Assembly: GCF_024343575.1 (NCBI RefSeq)
Contig: NZ_RJUA01000003.1
Span: forward strand, 248,001-312,000
DNA length: 64,000 nucleotides
Reading direction: 5' to 3'
From: Lacihabitans sp. LS3-19
GTDB lineage: Bacteria > Bacteroidota > Bacteroidia > Cytophagales > Spirosomataceae
Of the stretch, positions 26,941-36,799 are shown one piece after another. Within the stretch, counting starts at the first letter, position 1. Each line of letters starts with the position of its first letter. The notes beneath the pieces were generated by a model that did no database searches, was not told where the DNA came from, and saw only the letters and a program-made list of their open reading frames with translations. A program made the position numbers and the translations under genes.

Positions 26941-26982
26941 CTTACCAAATTTTAACTTATGTACAATTAAAAAACAATTCAA

Positions 26983-29900
26983 ATGATGAAAAAAACTCTA
27001 TTCTCCTTAATTGTAATGATCCTGTCATTGCAATTGGCGATTGCCCAACGCCAAGTAACAGGGATTGTCCAGGGAGGCGACAACAATGAGCCTTTAGTTG
27101 GGGCAAGTGTGTTATTGCCCGGCACTCAAACTGGAACTACCACTGATGTAAACGGAAAGTTTTCATTGTCAGTACCAGAAAATGCATCCACTTTATTAAT
27201 ATCTTTTATAGGCTATACTTCTAAAGAAGTATCAATCAAAGGTATTTCTAATGTTCAAGTGACATTAGAAGTAGGGAAAGAATTATCAGAAGTAGTAGTG
27301 GTTGGATATACCACACAGCGTAAAGAAGATTTGACTGGTTCGGTTGCTGTTGTAGAAATGAAACCTATCAAAAACAATAGCTCTGGTAATGTTATGCAAG
27401 CTCTACAAGGTAGAGTTCCTGGATTATATATTGAAAAAGACGGTTCGCCGAATGGCTCTAACTCTAGGATTTTAATCAGAGGAGCCAATACTTTGGGAAA
27501 CAATGACCCTCTTTATGTAATTGATGGTATTCCTACCACTAGACCGGAGGTGTTCCAAAATATGAACCCAGCCAATATAGCATCTGTGCAAGTATTGAAA
27601 GATGCATCAGCTGAATCTATCTATGGTTCTAGAGCTTCTAACGGGGTTATCATAGTAACCACTAAAAACGGTGGAGATACAGACGGTAAAATTGCTTTTC
27701 AGTTTAATAGTAGCATAGCCGCTCAGTCTGAAAAGTCTATGCGTTTTACAATGTTAAACTCCGTTGATAGAGGTAAAGCTCTATGGCAAGCATCAGTAAA
27801 TGACGGTCAAGACCCTGCTGCAGGTTATGGAGATATATACAACTATACTTGGAATAATGATTTTGCCAATCCAGTTTTGTCAAGCGTAACTTTGAAGCCA
27901 TTTGTAGGTGGTGATTCAAATACACCGGTTGGCGATACAGACTGGCAGTCTGTGATGTACAAAACAGGTATCATTACTAAAAATGATTTCACGGCTTCTT
28001 ATGGTAACAAAAACTCTTCAGTAGAAATCAATTTGGGTCAGTTAAAGAATACGGGTATGCTTCGTTATACAGGATACGAGAGACTAAGTGGTAGTATCAA
28101 TGCACTTACAAGGGCTTTTAACGATAAGGTGAGATTTGGTACAAACCTTAGAGTTGCTAATTCTAACGAAACACTTACAGCTAGAGATTTGGGTGGAGCT
28201 TCTACTACTTTCTTAGCAGTTACTTTGGCACCTACTATTCCAGTTTATCAAGCAGATGGTGTTTCATTCGCTGGGGCGTCTGGAGGTGGATATTCTGATA
28301 GAAATAATCCGCTTCACATGCAGAACATTGCAAGATGGAACAATGCCAACAGATTAAGTGCATTTGGAAATGCTTTTTTAGAGATTCAGCCAATTAAAAA
28401 TTTGTTTTTCAAATCAAATATTGGTGCTGACAATGCTACTTATTTGAGTAAAGTTATCACTCCGACTTTCTCAGAAGGTGCTTTTAACAGAACTACAAAT
28501 AGCCTTTCTTTTGATCAAAACAAATACCTAAGTACTACTTGGTCAAATACTTTAAGATATGACTGGACAATTGATACCAAAAACAATTTGAAATTCTTAG
28601 TAGGAACAGAATTTATCAAAACAGACTTAGATTTTCAGTTTACTAAAAAAGAAGGATATGCACTTCAAACAGAAGAGTATTTTACTTTAAATGCAGGTAC
28701 AGGAAATACAACAGTTAATGGTGGATCTACAGGAAACCGACTTTTCTCACAATTTACTAGAATAGACTATAACCACGGAGATAAATATTTGGCTGCGGTT
28801 ACTTTACGTAGAGATGGTTCTTCAAGGTTCGGTCAAGATAACCGTTATGGTATTTTTCCAGCAGCATCATTAGGCTGGAGATTGGACAAAGAAAGCTTTA
28901 TGCAAAATGCAAGTAAATTTGACGAGTTAAAGCTTAGAGTAGGAGTAGGTAGGGTAGGAAATCAACAGATTGGTGACTTGGCAAGATTTGGTTTGTTTGA
29001 TACACGTTATGGCACTACTCAAGCACAATTGGTGGGTGGTTTTTGGGAGCAATACATGAACATCGGTACTGCCTATTCGCTGTCAGGAGCTAATACAGGT
29101 ACACTTCCATCTGGTTTTGTACAAACACAAGCTGCTAACTCGGGCCTGAAATGGGAAACTACAGATGAGATAAACGTTGGAATGGATGTAGCACTTTTGA
29201 ACAATAAAATATTTGGATCATTCGACTATTTTACGCGTAAAACTTCTGGAATTTTAATAACACCTCCAGTTGCGGCTACTTTAGGTGAAGGTCAAACAAG
29301 AGCAGTAAATGGTGCATCTAAGTCGAATAAAGGTTGGGAGTTTATGGCCGGATACAGAGGCAGTGCAGATAATGGCTTGAAATATACGCTTACTGCAAAC
29401 ATTACCCACTTTAGAGATAAAATCACAGAACTTCCTGAAAATGTACGTCCGGCTTATGCTGGTAACATCGAAAATACAATTATTGGTCATTCACAATTCG
29501 ATATTTTTGGATACAAAACTGCCGGTTTATTTCAATCACAAGCTGAAGTTGATGCTGCTCCTACGCAAATTGGTGCTGGCCCTGGTAGAATCAAATATGT
29601 TGATGTGAATAATGACGGAGTTATCAATTCAAATGACCAAACATGGATTGGTACTACTTTACCTGCCGCAGAATACGGATTAAGAGTGGATATGACTTAT
29701 AAAAAATTCGATTTGACAGTTTTTGGGTCTGGAGTTGCTGGTCGCAAAGGATTTGATGTTTATACAGTTTTTAACAATCTAATGAGAGGTCGTGAAAATG
29801 TTGGGCCTGGGGTATTTAACGCATGGACTACCCAAAATACGGATACCACAGTACCAGCTCTTACCCTAAAAGATAATAATAACGAAGGACGTACTTCTGA

Positions 29901-30123
29901 TTATTTCATAGTGAATACTTCTTATTTCAAATTAAGAAATACTCAATTAGGATATAACATTACGCCAAAGTCAATATTTACTAATCTTAGAGTTTATGGA
30001 ATGGCTGATAACCTATTTTGGATTAAAAGTAAGAGCTATCTAAGCCCAGATCCAGAGCGTATTGACTTGGACCCTGTTCCGATTCCTAAGACTTTTACTT
30101 TTGGAATTAACGCATCATTTTAA
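26983..30123 (+). CDS. SusC-family TonB-dependent outer-membrane transporter
   Basis: This 1046-residue protein has a signal peptide (FSLIVMILSLQLAIAQ), a carboxypeptidase-regulatory-like domain (about 23-105, GIVQGGDNNEPLVGASVLL, GKFSLSVPENA), the TonB-contact and plug domain (EVVVVGYTTQRKEDLTGSV, LYVIDGIP, SIYGSRASNGVIIVTTKNG) and a long barrel ending in a terminal Phe (FTFGINASF). This is the SusC class that imports oligosaccharides using TonB energy, capped by SusD lipoprotein. The susD gene follows 23 bases later. The cargo is probably levan- or inulin-type oligosaccharide by context. ATG 26983 and ATG 26986 are both possible starts. Confidence 0.96.
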   Translation: MMKKTLFSLIVMILSLQLAIAQRQVTGIVQGGDNNEPLVGASVLLPGTQTGTTTDVNGKFSLSVPENASTLLISFIGYTSKEVSIKGISNVQVTLEVGKELSEVVVVGYTTQRKEDLTGSVAVVEMKPIKNNSSGNVMQALQGRVPGLYIEKDGSPNGSNSRILIRGANTLGNNDPLYVIDGIPTTRPEVFQNMNPANIASVQVLKDASAESIYGSRASNGVIIVTTKNGGDTDGKIAFQFNSSIAAQSEKSMRFTMLNSVDRGKALWQASVNDGQDPAAGYGDIYNYTWNNDFANPVLSSVTLKPFVGGDSNTPVGDTDWQSVMYKTGIITKNDFTASYGNKNSSVEINLGQLKNTGMLRYTGYERLSGSINALTRAFNDKVRFGTNLRVANSNETLTARDLGGASTTFLAVTLAPTIPVYQADGVSFAGASGGGYSDRNNPLHMQNIARWNNANRLSAFGNAFLEIQPIKNLFFKSNIGADNATYLSKVITPTFSEGAFNRTTNSLSFDQNKYLSTTWSNTLRYDWTIDTKNNLKFLVGTEFIKTDLDFQFTKKEGYALQTEEYFTLNAGTGNTTVNGGSTGNRLFSQFTRIDYNHGDKYLAAVTLRRDGSSRFGQDNRYGIFPAASLGWRLDKESFMQNASKFDELKLRVGVGRVGNQQIGDLARFGLFDTRYGTTQAQLVGGFWEQYMNIGTAYSLSGANTGTLPSGFVQTQAANSGLKWETTDEINVGMDVALLNNKIFGSFDYFTRKTSGILITPPVAATLGEGQTRAVNGASKSNKGWEFMAGYRGSADNGLKYTLTANITHFRDKITELPENVRPAYAGNIENTIIGHSQFDIFGYKTAGLFQSQAEVDAAPTQIGAGPGRIKYVDVNNDGVINSNDQTWIGTTLPAAEYGLRVDMTYKKFDLTVFGSGVAGRKGFDVYTVFNNLMRGRENVGPGVFNAWTTQNTDTTVPALTLKDNNNEGRTSDYFIVNTSYFKLRNTQLGYNITPKSIFTNLRVYGMADNLFWIKSKSYLSPDPERIDLDPVPIPKTFTFGINASF

Positions 30124-30146
30124 TACTTAAATTTTAGAAATCAATC

Positions 30147-31853
30147 ATGAAAAAAAATATTATATTAGGCTTTTTGACAGTCGGTGTTTTTGCTGTCACC
30201 TCTTGCGACAAAGCACTAGACTATACACCTACTGGTGTTTTGTCTTCTTCTGATCTTACTTCTACTAGTGCCATTGATGGTTTAGTAACGGCGGCATACG
30301 CTGCTATTGGAAATGGCGATATGATCGGGCCAATCTATAGCAACTGGGTATATGGAAGTGTTCGCTCTGACGACACTTACAAAGGCGGCGGCGGAACAGG
30401 CGACGTAGGCGAGATAGATGCGATGGAGCACTATAATTTGGTTCAGCCAAATATGGATGCTTTTGTAACTAGAACTTGGAGAAACTTATTCAAGTCTATT
30501 TCTAGATGTAACGTGGCCCTTCGTGCTGTAAATGGACTTGATGAAACTGCATATCCAGAGAAAAAAATCAGATTGGCTGAATTGCGTTTTCTTAGAGCAC
30601 ATAGTTATTTTACTATGAAATTATTATACAAAAACATTCCAGTTTTTGATGAAAATGCTACCCAAGAAGAGATATTAAAAGTATCGAATGATTTGACCAA
30701 TGATGCTTCTTGGAATAAAATTGGGGAAGATTTCCAATTTGCTATTGACAATTTGCCTGTTAGCCAACCAGAAATGGCCAGAGCTAATAAAACAGCGGCA
30801 CAGGCTTATCTAGCTAAACTTAGATTGTATCAAGCTTATGAGCAAGATGCTAGCCACAAAGTGACAAATATCAATAAGACCAGGCTACAAGAAGTAGTGA
30901 CCTTGGCTCAGGCAGTAGTAAGTTCTGGTAAATATAGTTTGGCAGCCGATATAGCTGACAATTTTGTACCAGAAACAGAAAACGGTTCAGAGTCAGTTTT
31001 TGCAATTCAATTTACTGTAAATGACGGTACTACCGCAGGTAGAATGAGCTACGAAGACGGCTTGAATTACCCACACGGTGCTCCTCAATACGGATGTTGT
31101 GGATTCCATGCTGGTAGCCAAAACCTTGTAAATGCACATACCACAGACGCAAACGGATGGCCTAATTTTGATACTTTCAATAACCAAATAGCTGATTTAT
31201 CAACAGCTACTGTTGATCCAAGACTAGACCACACGGTAGGTATTGATGGGCATCCATATAAGTATGACAATTCTTTGCCTTTTAGCAATAGTTGGGTACG
31301 TGATGCAGGAGTTTATGGAAATTTCCATACTATGAGGTTTCAACAGCAAGCCTCTAGCGGTTCATATTTCAAGTTAGGGCCATTTATGGGTACTGCTAAA
31401 AATTATGATATTCTTAGATATGATGATATATTGTTGATTTTGGCAGAAGCTTATATTCAATTAGATCAGCAAGAATCAGCACTTCCGCTTATTAATCAAG
31501 TAAGACAAAGAGCAGCCAATAGTACTGCTAAACTAAAAAAGGCAGACGGCACATTTGCTTCTAAGTATAACGTAAAACCATATACCACCACAGGTTGGAC
31601 TAAGGATTTTGCATTTAAAGCATTGCAATGGGAGCGAAGAATGGAGTTCGCAACAGAGGGTTCAAGATTTTTTGATTTAGTAAGATGGGGAATTGCAGAA
31701 TCAGTTTTGAATGATTACATCAATAAAGAAAAGGTAAGAAGAACATTCCTAAGTACGGCTAAATTTACGGCGGGTCGTGACGAATATTTGCCAATTCCTC
31801 AAGCGGAGATCACATTTACCAACGGTTTGTACAAACAAAACCCTGGATATTAA
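30147..31853 (+). CDS. SusD-family nutrient-binding surface lipoprotein
   Basis: This 568-residue protein has a lipoprotein signal with Cys about residue 20 (GVFAVTSCDKALD). The TPR-rich alpha-helical SusD/RagB fold is seen in blocks such as RTWRNLFKSISRCNVAL, AELRFLRAHSYFTM, ANKTAAQAYLAKLRLY, the C-terminal LLILAEAYIQL, INQVRQRA and ALQWERRMEFATEGSRFFDLVRWG, and YLPIPQAEI near the end. It sits as a lid over the SusC barrel and binds the sugar ligand. A terminator follows 39 bases after the stop, closing the transporter transcript before the GH32 gene. Confidence 0.95.
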   Translation: MKKNIILGFLTVGVFAVTSCDKALDYTPTGVLSSSDLTSTSAIDGLVTAAYAAIGNGDMIGPIYSNWVYGSVRSDDTYKGGGGTGDVGEIDAMEHYNLVQPNMDAFVTRTWRNLFKSISRCNVALRAVNGLDETAYPEKKIRLAELRFLRAHSYFTMKLLYKNIPVFDENATQEEILKVSNDLTNDASWNKIGEDFQFAIDNLPVSQPEMARANKTAAQAYLAKLRLYQAYEQDASHKVTNINKTRLQEVVTLAQAVVSSGKYSLAADIADNFVPETENGSESVFAIQFTVNDGTTAGRMSYEDGLNYPHGAPQYGCCGFHAGSQNLVNAHTTDANGWPNFDTFNNQIADLSTATVDPRLDHTVGIDGHPYKYDNSLPFSNSWVRDAGVYGNFHTMRFQQQASSGSYFKLGPFMGTAKNYDILRYDDILLILAEAYIQLDQQESALPLINQVRQRAANSTAKLKKADGTFASKYNVKPYTTTGWTKDFAFKALQWERRMEFATEGSRFFDLVRWGIAESVLNDYINKEKVRRTFLSTAKFTAGRDEYLPIPQAEITFTNGLYKQNPGY

Positions 31854-31891
31854 ATCACTATTATAGGTTAATAGATTGAAGTAGTTTTTTG

Positions 31892-31926
31892 AATGGTAGT
31901 AGTTAGTTTACTATTACCATTTTTTT
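31892..31926 (+). terminator. Terminator after susD
   Basis: AATGGTAGTAG (31892-31902) and CTATTACCATT (31911-31921) form an 11-bp stem with one G-U pair and an 8-base loop, followed by TTTTT. It separates the susCD transcript from the GH32 gene, which therefore probably has its own promoter. Confidence 0.8.
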
Positions 31927-32115
31927 AAATCTTTGTAAGCTAAAATTTAATTATGTTATTAGCCTAATTTTTAAATATTCGTTAAAAGTAATAGCTTTTA
32001 AGTGTTCCAGTTTTCAATTAATTTCATAATATCTCATTGACATTGGAAGTATTTTGTTATTTTACTAATTTTCGGAATTTATAAAAGAGAATTTCGCCTA
32101 AACGGAAAATATATT

Positions 32116-33654
32116 ATGAATATTAAAGTAATAGCCCTATTCATCCTTTCAATTGGAATGTATAGCTGCACAAAAAAAAACTCAGAAACCCGAAAGATGG
32201 ACGAAAAATATCGGCCACAAATTCACTTCACGCCTGAGGCAAAATGGATGAATGACCCAAATGGTATGGTATATTTTGAAGGTGAATACCATCTGTTTTA
32301 TCAATATTACCCTGATTCAACTGTTTGGGGACCTATGCATTGGGGGCATGCAGTTAGTCCTGATTTGGTACATTGGGAGCATTTGCCTGTGGCCATTTAT
32401 CCTGATTCTTTGGGTTGGATCTTTTCGGGTTCAGCCGTAATTGACTGGAACAATACTACCAAACTTGGCAAAGATGGTAAGCCAGCCATGATTGCCATTT
32501 ATACTTATCACAATAGTGTATTGGAAAAAGAAGGCAGAAACGATTTTCAATATCAAGGTTTAGCTTACAGTTTAGATAAAGGAAGAACTTGGACTAAATA
32601 TGAGAAAAATCCAGTTTTACCCAATCCTGGAATTCGGGATTTTAGAGATCCAAAAGTTAGCTGGGACGAAGAACATAAAAAATGGATAATGATACTAGCG
32701 GTGGTTGATCATACCGAAATCTATTCGTCAGATGATTTATTATCTTGGAAAAAAGAAAGCGAGTTTGGCAAAAACTTAGGTGCCCACGGTGGTGTTTGGG
32801 AATGCCCAGATTTGTTTCCAATGAAAGACCCAGATGGTCAAAGCAAATGGGTAATGCTGGTAAGTGTGAATCCTGGTGCTCCAAATGGTGGCTCGGGTAC
32901 GCAATATTTCGTTGGTGATTTTGACGGTCATACCTTTGTTACAACACAAAAAGATGCCAAATGGATGGATTATGGCAAAGATAATTATGCTGGTGTAACC
33001 TGGAGCGATGTACCTAAATCTGATGGCAGAAGATTGTTTTTGGGTTGGATGAACAATTGGCAATATGCCAGAGACATTCCAACTGGTATATGGCGTGGGG
33101 CAGGTACTTTACCAAGGTCTTTGGACTTAGTTTCGGAAAATGGCGATTATTTTATTGCTTCGCATCCTGTTGCTGAACTTGAAAAGCTAATTGAGAATAC
33201 GGAGGAAATAGCTCCACTTGAAGTTAAAGGTATAAGCCCGCTAAAAAAAGACATTAAACTTCCCATGACCATAAACTTGACTTATAATAACATCTCGGGA
33301 AATGTCGAAAACTTTGGATTAATACTATCTAATGACAATAATGAGCAAGTAAAAATAGGCTACGATAAAATTAAGAAAGCTTTTTTTGTTGACAATACCC
33401 TGAATGGCTGGCAAAGCCCCAACAAGGATTTTGCGATTATAAGTTATGCACCATATGTTTTAAAAACCGGGAAAGTGAACTTAAGACTGTTTTTAGATCG
33501 ATCATCTTTGGAATTGTTTGCTGATGATGATAAAGTTGTTTTTACTAATCAGTTTTTTTCATCTGAGCAATATTCTAAGATCGAGGCATTTTCACAAAAC
33601 GGCGAGGTTAAGTTGAGTGATATAAAAATTAATACGCTAAAGCGAATTTGGTAG
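32116..33654 (+). CDS. GH32 fructan-hydrolysing lipoprotein (levanase/inulinase type)
   Basis: This 512-residue lipoprotein (signal with SIGMYSC) is a family GH32 beta-fructosidase. The three catalytic motifs are intact: WMNDPNG with nucleophile D47, FRDPK with D178 as transition-state stabiliser, and WECPD with acid/base E229. The five-blade propeller is followed by the usual C-terminal beta-sandwich (about 370-512; SSLELFADD near the end). Lipid anchoring suggests location at the outer membrane or cell surface. Exo- versus endo-activity and levan versus inulin preference cannot be settled by eye. It is the only GH in the locus, preceded and followed by terminators, so it is probably a single-gene transcript under the same regulator. 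Confidence 0.95.
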   Translation: MNIKVIALFILSIGMYSCTKKNSETRKMDEKYRPQIHFTPEAKWMNDPNGMVYFEGEYHLFYQYYPDSTVWGPMHWGHAVSPDLVHWEHLPVAIYPDSLGWIFSGSAVIDWNNTTKLGKDGKPAMIAIYTYHNSVLEKEGRNDFQYQGLAYSLDKGRTWTKYEKNPVLPNPGIRDFRDPKVSWDEEHKKWIMILAVVDHTEIYSSDDLLSWKKESEFGKNLGAHGGVWECPDLFPMKDPDGQSKWVMLVSVNPGAPNGGSGTQYFVGDFDGHTFVTTQKDAKWMDYGKDNYAGVTWSDVPKSDGRRLFLGWMNNWQYARDIPTGIWRGAGTLPRSLDLVSENGDYFIASHPVAELEKLIENTEEIAPLEVKGISPLKKDIKLPMTINLTYNNISGNVENFGLILSNDNNEQVKIGYDKIKKAFFVDNTLNGWQSPNKDFAIISYAPYVLKTGKVNLRLFLDRSSLELFADDDKVVFTNQFFSSEQYSKIEAFSQNGEVKLSDIKINTLKRIW

Positions 33655-33672
33655 AGTTTATAAGAATTTTGA

Positions 33673-33715
33673 AAACTTACTTAAAGATTAGAAAGTCTTT
33701 GGGTAAGTTTTTATT
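33673..33715 (+). terminator. Terminator after the GH32 gene
   Basis: A 15-bp stem with two G-U pairs (33673-33687 with 33696-33710; left arm AAACTTACTTAAAGA) closes an 8-base loop and is followed by TTATTTT, 18 bases after the GH32 stop. Confidence 0.75.
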
Positions 33716-33851
33716 TTAAAATAGTAATTGAATTTATAGAATTGGATAAGTGATGAGTTTAATTTACTGAATCTATAGATTTCCACAATTAGAATTTCTC
33801 CTTTGTCTTGGTATATCTTGTGATCTTTATTTTTTTCTTATGAGAAATAGC

Positions 33852-34181
33852 TTATTCTTCTAACAATTGAAATCTATTTCCTCCTTCTATTCTTTCCCAT
33901 TCAGTGCCGATCGGTTTTTTTAGTAACGGAATAATTGCTCTGTCAAAATTAGCAACAGTATTTACATCATACAACATTACATTTTCTAGATTGTCAACAT
34001 AATCTTCATCTTCTGTGCCTGAATAAAAACGCCATCCTGTATCAAACTCGTCAGTTGGTTCTTCACGGTACATGTATCCAATCTTCATTCCTTCTTCGGT
34101 AATTTTTTTTGAAGCGTAACATGTGCCTCCTGTAGGTACCAAGTCTTCGAATTCTGCTATTTTCAAATTCAGTTTGCTCAT
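33852..34181 (-). CDS. DUF2185 (Imm33-like) protein
   Basis: This 109-residue acidic protein carries the DUF2185 signature in order: a CYASKKIT start, GYMYREEPTDEFDTGWRFYS split by short loops, GTEDEDYVDN, LYDVNTVANFDRAIIPLL and a C-terminal GTEWERI. DUF2185 proteins have been linked to the Imm33 group of immunity proteins in polymorphic toxin systems, but many stand alone. No toxin-like gene is adjacent here: the neighbours are a GH32 gene and an oxidoreductase gene. No signal peptide, so it is cytoplasmic. A terminator lies between it and the gene upstream, so it has its own promoter. Confidence 0.8.
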   Translation of the reverse strand: MSKLNLKIAEFEDLVPTGGTCYASKKITEEGMKIGYMYREEPTDEFDTGWRFYSGTEDEDYVDNLENVMLYDVNTVANFDRAIIPLLKKPIGTEWERIEGGNRFQLLEE

Positions 34182-34240
34182 TTTTTATTAAATAGTTAGG
34201 CAAAAATAGTTTAAATAAATGCTCTTTTTTTACTTTTAAT

Positions 34241-34279
34241 GAAAAAGCTCAAGCAATATCTTGGTTTGATATTACTTGA
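34241..34279 (-). terminator. Terminator of the five-gene sugar-catabolism run
   Basis: TCAAG-C-AATATC (34249-34260) pairs with GATATT-A-CTTGA (34268-34279) apart from one internal mismatch, with a 7-base loop. On the minus strand it is followed by GCTTTTTC. It lies 10 bases after the stop of the oxidoreductase gene; T-runs on both sides could make it bidirectional. Confidence 0.65.
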
Positions 34280-34288
34280 CCATTTTTT

Positions 34289-35755
34289 CTAAACTTCCCA
34301 GCCTTTACGGTAGGTTCTTCCAACAAATTGGTTGGCTTCTTCAAGATTCGTAATACGCATGTTCTCTCCATCCCAAAGGAGTTTTTTGCGGGCAAAGAAA
34401 TCCATTTTGCCTTTACCATCATCTTTTCTAAGCATATAACTTCTGATAGCTAAATTGCCCATCAAAACTGTTTCGGTCATAGGACCGGCATAGTCAAATG
34501 AAGAGGTTAGTGCCAAATGCTCTTTGCTTTTGAAACCTGCCTTGCAAGCATCTACCCATTTGCGTTGATGTCCATATTCTGATTCGGTGGCTTTTGGTAA
34601 GTTTGGTTCTACTTCTCTTGTGCCATCGTTTAAGAATAGCTTCGGCATCATGGGCGAGCTATCATTGATATTGGTTGTAATTATTCCTTTTTCGCCAATA
34701 ATCATTACGCCATTCGCACCGTTTGTGCCACCTAGGTCTTCGTTGGCAGGTATAATGTCCGGATGTGAAGGTCTGATTCCGCCATCGCTCCATGTCATTT
34801 CTATTTTTGACTTGCTCTTTGGCGTCGCATCAAAATGCAAAGTAATAAACGAAGATGCAGGGCAGCCTTCAGGATGGTAGTCAGGACTCCACATTTTGCT
34901 GAAAACTGAGGCCACACTACATTCGGCATCGGTAGGGTAGTGGAGGCCTAATGTTCTGAAAGGAATGTCTATCAAGTGACAACCAACATCACCCAATGCT
35001 CCAGTACCATAATCCCACCATCCTCTCCAGTTAAACGGATGCATGTTAGGAATATAATCTTTGGTTTCGTTTGGTCCTAACCAAAGGTCCCAATCCAAAT
35101 CTTTAGGTTTTAGGCTGTTGTCTGGTGATGGCATGGCATTGCCTTGTGGCCAAACAGGTCTGTTTGTCCAAATTTGTACTTTACCAATTGCCCCTAATTT
35201 ATCAGAATTTATCCAGCCTTTTACAGTGTCCAACAAAGGATTAGAAGCACCTTGATTACCCATTTGGCTAACTATTTTGTTTTTTCTAGCCAATTCTGTC
35301 AATAATCTAGCTTCACGAATATTATGCGTCATTGGTTTTTGCACATACACATGTTTACCTCTGTCCATGGCATATTTTGCTGCTGGCCCATGCACATGGT
35401 CAGGTGTTGAAATTGTTACAGCATCAATGTCTTTGATTTGGTCTAACATTTTGCGGTAGTCGGCAAAAAGTTTAGCGTTGGGGAATTCCTTAACAGAGTC
35501 TTTAGCCGATCCTGAAAAGTCCACATCACAAAGGGCTATTACCCTTTCTCTACCGTTTACTGAAGCATTTTTAATATCACTTTTACCTTTTCCACCGGCA
35601 CCTATAGCGGCCAAAACCAATTGGTCGCTAGGTGATATAAATCCGACACCGCCCAATACATTGCGAGGAACAATGAAGAAAGAGGAAGCAATTGCACTAT
35701 TTTTAATGAAATCTCTCCTCGAACTCTTCAAAATCTCTTTTTCTTTTTTGCTCAT
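34289..35755 (-). CDS. Gfo/Idh/MocA-family oxidoreductase with Tat signal
   Basis: A longer frame reaches 35845, but ATG 35755 places a twin-arginine signal near the N terminus (SSRRDFIKNSAIASSFFIVP), giving 488 residues. A Rossmann domain follows (LAAIGAGGKGKSD, VIALCDVD, DAVTISTPDHVHG) with the family EKP-like motif read as VQKPMTHN, and then the beta-sheet substrate domain (NWRGWWDYGTGALGDVGCHL). These enzymes oxidise, epimerise or hydrolyse sugars with tightly bound NAD(P); Tat-exported members act in the periplasm on glycosides or free sugars. It is the last gene of the minus-strand run that starts at 39324, after a 129-base gap, and is closed by a terminator. Confidence 0.88.
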   Translation of the reverse strand: MSKKEKEILKSSRRDFIKNSAIASSFFIVPRNVLGGVGFISPSDQLVLAAIGAGGKGKSDIKNASVNGRERVIALCDVDFSGSAKDSVKEFPNAKLFADYRKMLDQIKDIDAVTISTPDHVHGPAAKYAMDRGKHVYVQKPMTHNIREARLLTELARKNKIVSQMGNQGASNPLLDTVKGWINSDKLGAIGKVQIWTNRPVWPQGNAMPSPDNSLKPKDLDWDLWLGPNETKDYIPNMHPFNWRGWWDYGTGALGDVGCHLIDIPFRTLGLHYPTDAECSVASVFSKMWSPDYHPEGCPASSFITLHFDATPKSKSKIEMTWSDGGIRPSHPDIIPANEDLGGTNGANGVMIIGEKGIITTNINDSSPMMPKLFLNDGTREVEPNLPKATESEYGHQRKWVDACKAGFKSKEHLALTSSFDYAGPMTETVLMGNLAIRSYMLRKDDGKGKMDFFARKKLLWDGENMRITNLEEANQFVGRTYRKGWEV

Positions 35756-35884
35756 ATTTATTTGTTTTAAGATTGAATTTTTTTTTTTCATTAAATTATA
35801 TAATCTAAAATCAGAACTAATGTATTTGAAAACAAGTTTTTTCATACCAAATTCTAAATCCCAACTTTCTCTCTTTCCAACTAA

Positions 35885-36769
35885 TTAAGGCCAATACACT
35901 GCAATTTTCTTTTTCAAAAACTCCACACTTCTGGCCAATTGTTCCATGCCTTCAACACCATCTTCTATGCTAATCCATCCATCAAAACCAACGCGTTTGA
36001 GTTCTCTGAATATGGCGTCGTAGTCGTTTAATCCTTTGCCTATTTCGCCATGTCTCAGTCTTTTTGCATAACCCACAGATCCTCCTTCCTCTTTTCTCAG
36101 GTCTTCTATGGTACCTTCTATTAAGTATCTATCACTGGCGTGCATCGTTACAACTCTGTCAGAAACCCGGGAGAGTAATTCCAATGGGTCTTCTCCTGCC
36201 AAAAAGGTATTGCTAGGGTCATAGTTTACGCCAAAGTTTGGGTGATGAATTCTATCTACTAATGCACAAAATACGTCCATTTTTTGGGCAAGCTCAGGAA
36301 ATTCCCAGAAATCGTCTTTGTAGTGGTTTTCGATAATGAGTGTTATGTCGTTTTCTTCTGCAAAAGGTAAACAAGCCTCAATACATTCTACAGCCAAGTC
36401 TATGCCTTGCTCAATACTCAATTCGGGCCTTCTTTGGCCTGACAATACTCTACAATATTTTCCGCTAAGAGTTTTGCACATGGCTATCCAACGTTTTTGC
36501 TTTTCTATTTCTTTTTTTCGAAAATCTGCATCAGGATTTGTAAAATCTGGTGAACAACAAAGCATCGGAATTACTTTTCCGTTTTGTTCTACTTCAGCTC
36601 GAAACTTTTCCCAATTTGCCTCATCTTCCATTTCTAGAAAACCCGCATACCACTCCAAGCCTTGGATGTCGAGTTTCGAAGCCAAAGCTATCCATTCTGA
36701 CACTTTCATGGTGCCAGTTTTGCAAAGTTCTTGCATGAATGCCTTCGGAAAAGCGGCTAGTTTTGGCAT
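35885..36769 (-). CDS. Sugar phosphate isomerase/epimerase-like TIM-barrel protein
   Basis: This 294-residue protein belongs to the xylose-isomerase-like TIM barrel family (AP endonuclease family 2). Visible metal-ligand motifs are LIIENHYKDD, NYDPSNTF, VTMHASDRY and, near the end, GWISIEDG, the Glu/Asp/His/Glu set of IolE/hydroxypyruvate isomerase-type enzymes. It has no signal peptide. It is the fourth gene of a run encoding an HPS-like protein and three oxidoreductases, 30 bases after the SDR gene. Isomerisation or epimerisation of a keto-sugar or dehydration of an inosose-like compound are the candidate reactions; the substrate is unknown. Confidence 0.85.
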   Translation of the reverse strand: MPKLAAFPKAFMQELCKTGTMKVSEWIALASKLDIQGLEWYAGFLEMEDEANWEKFRAEVEQNGKVIPMLCCSPDFTNPDADFRKKEIEKQKRWIAMCKTLSGKYCRVLSGQRRPELSIEQGIDLAVECIEACLPFAEENDITLIIENHYKDDFWEFPELAQKMDVFCALVDRIHHPNFGVNYDPSNTFLAGEDPLELLSRVSDRVVTMHASDRYLIEGTIEDLRKEEGGSVGYAKRLRHGEIGKGLNDYDAIFRELKRVGFDGWISIEDGVEGMEQLARSVEFLKKKIAVYWP

Positions 36770-36799
36770 TTTTATATATTTATTTTAGCTATTGTTATT

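Noticed and set aside
35756-35845. Upstream start of the Gfo/Idh/MocA gene
   Set aside because: It would place about 30 extra residues before the twin-arginine signal; the ATG at 35755 is better.
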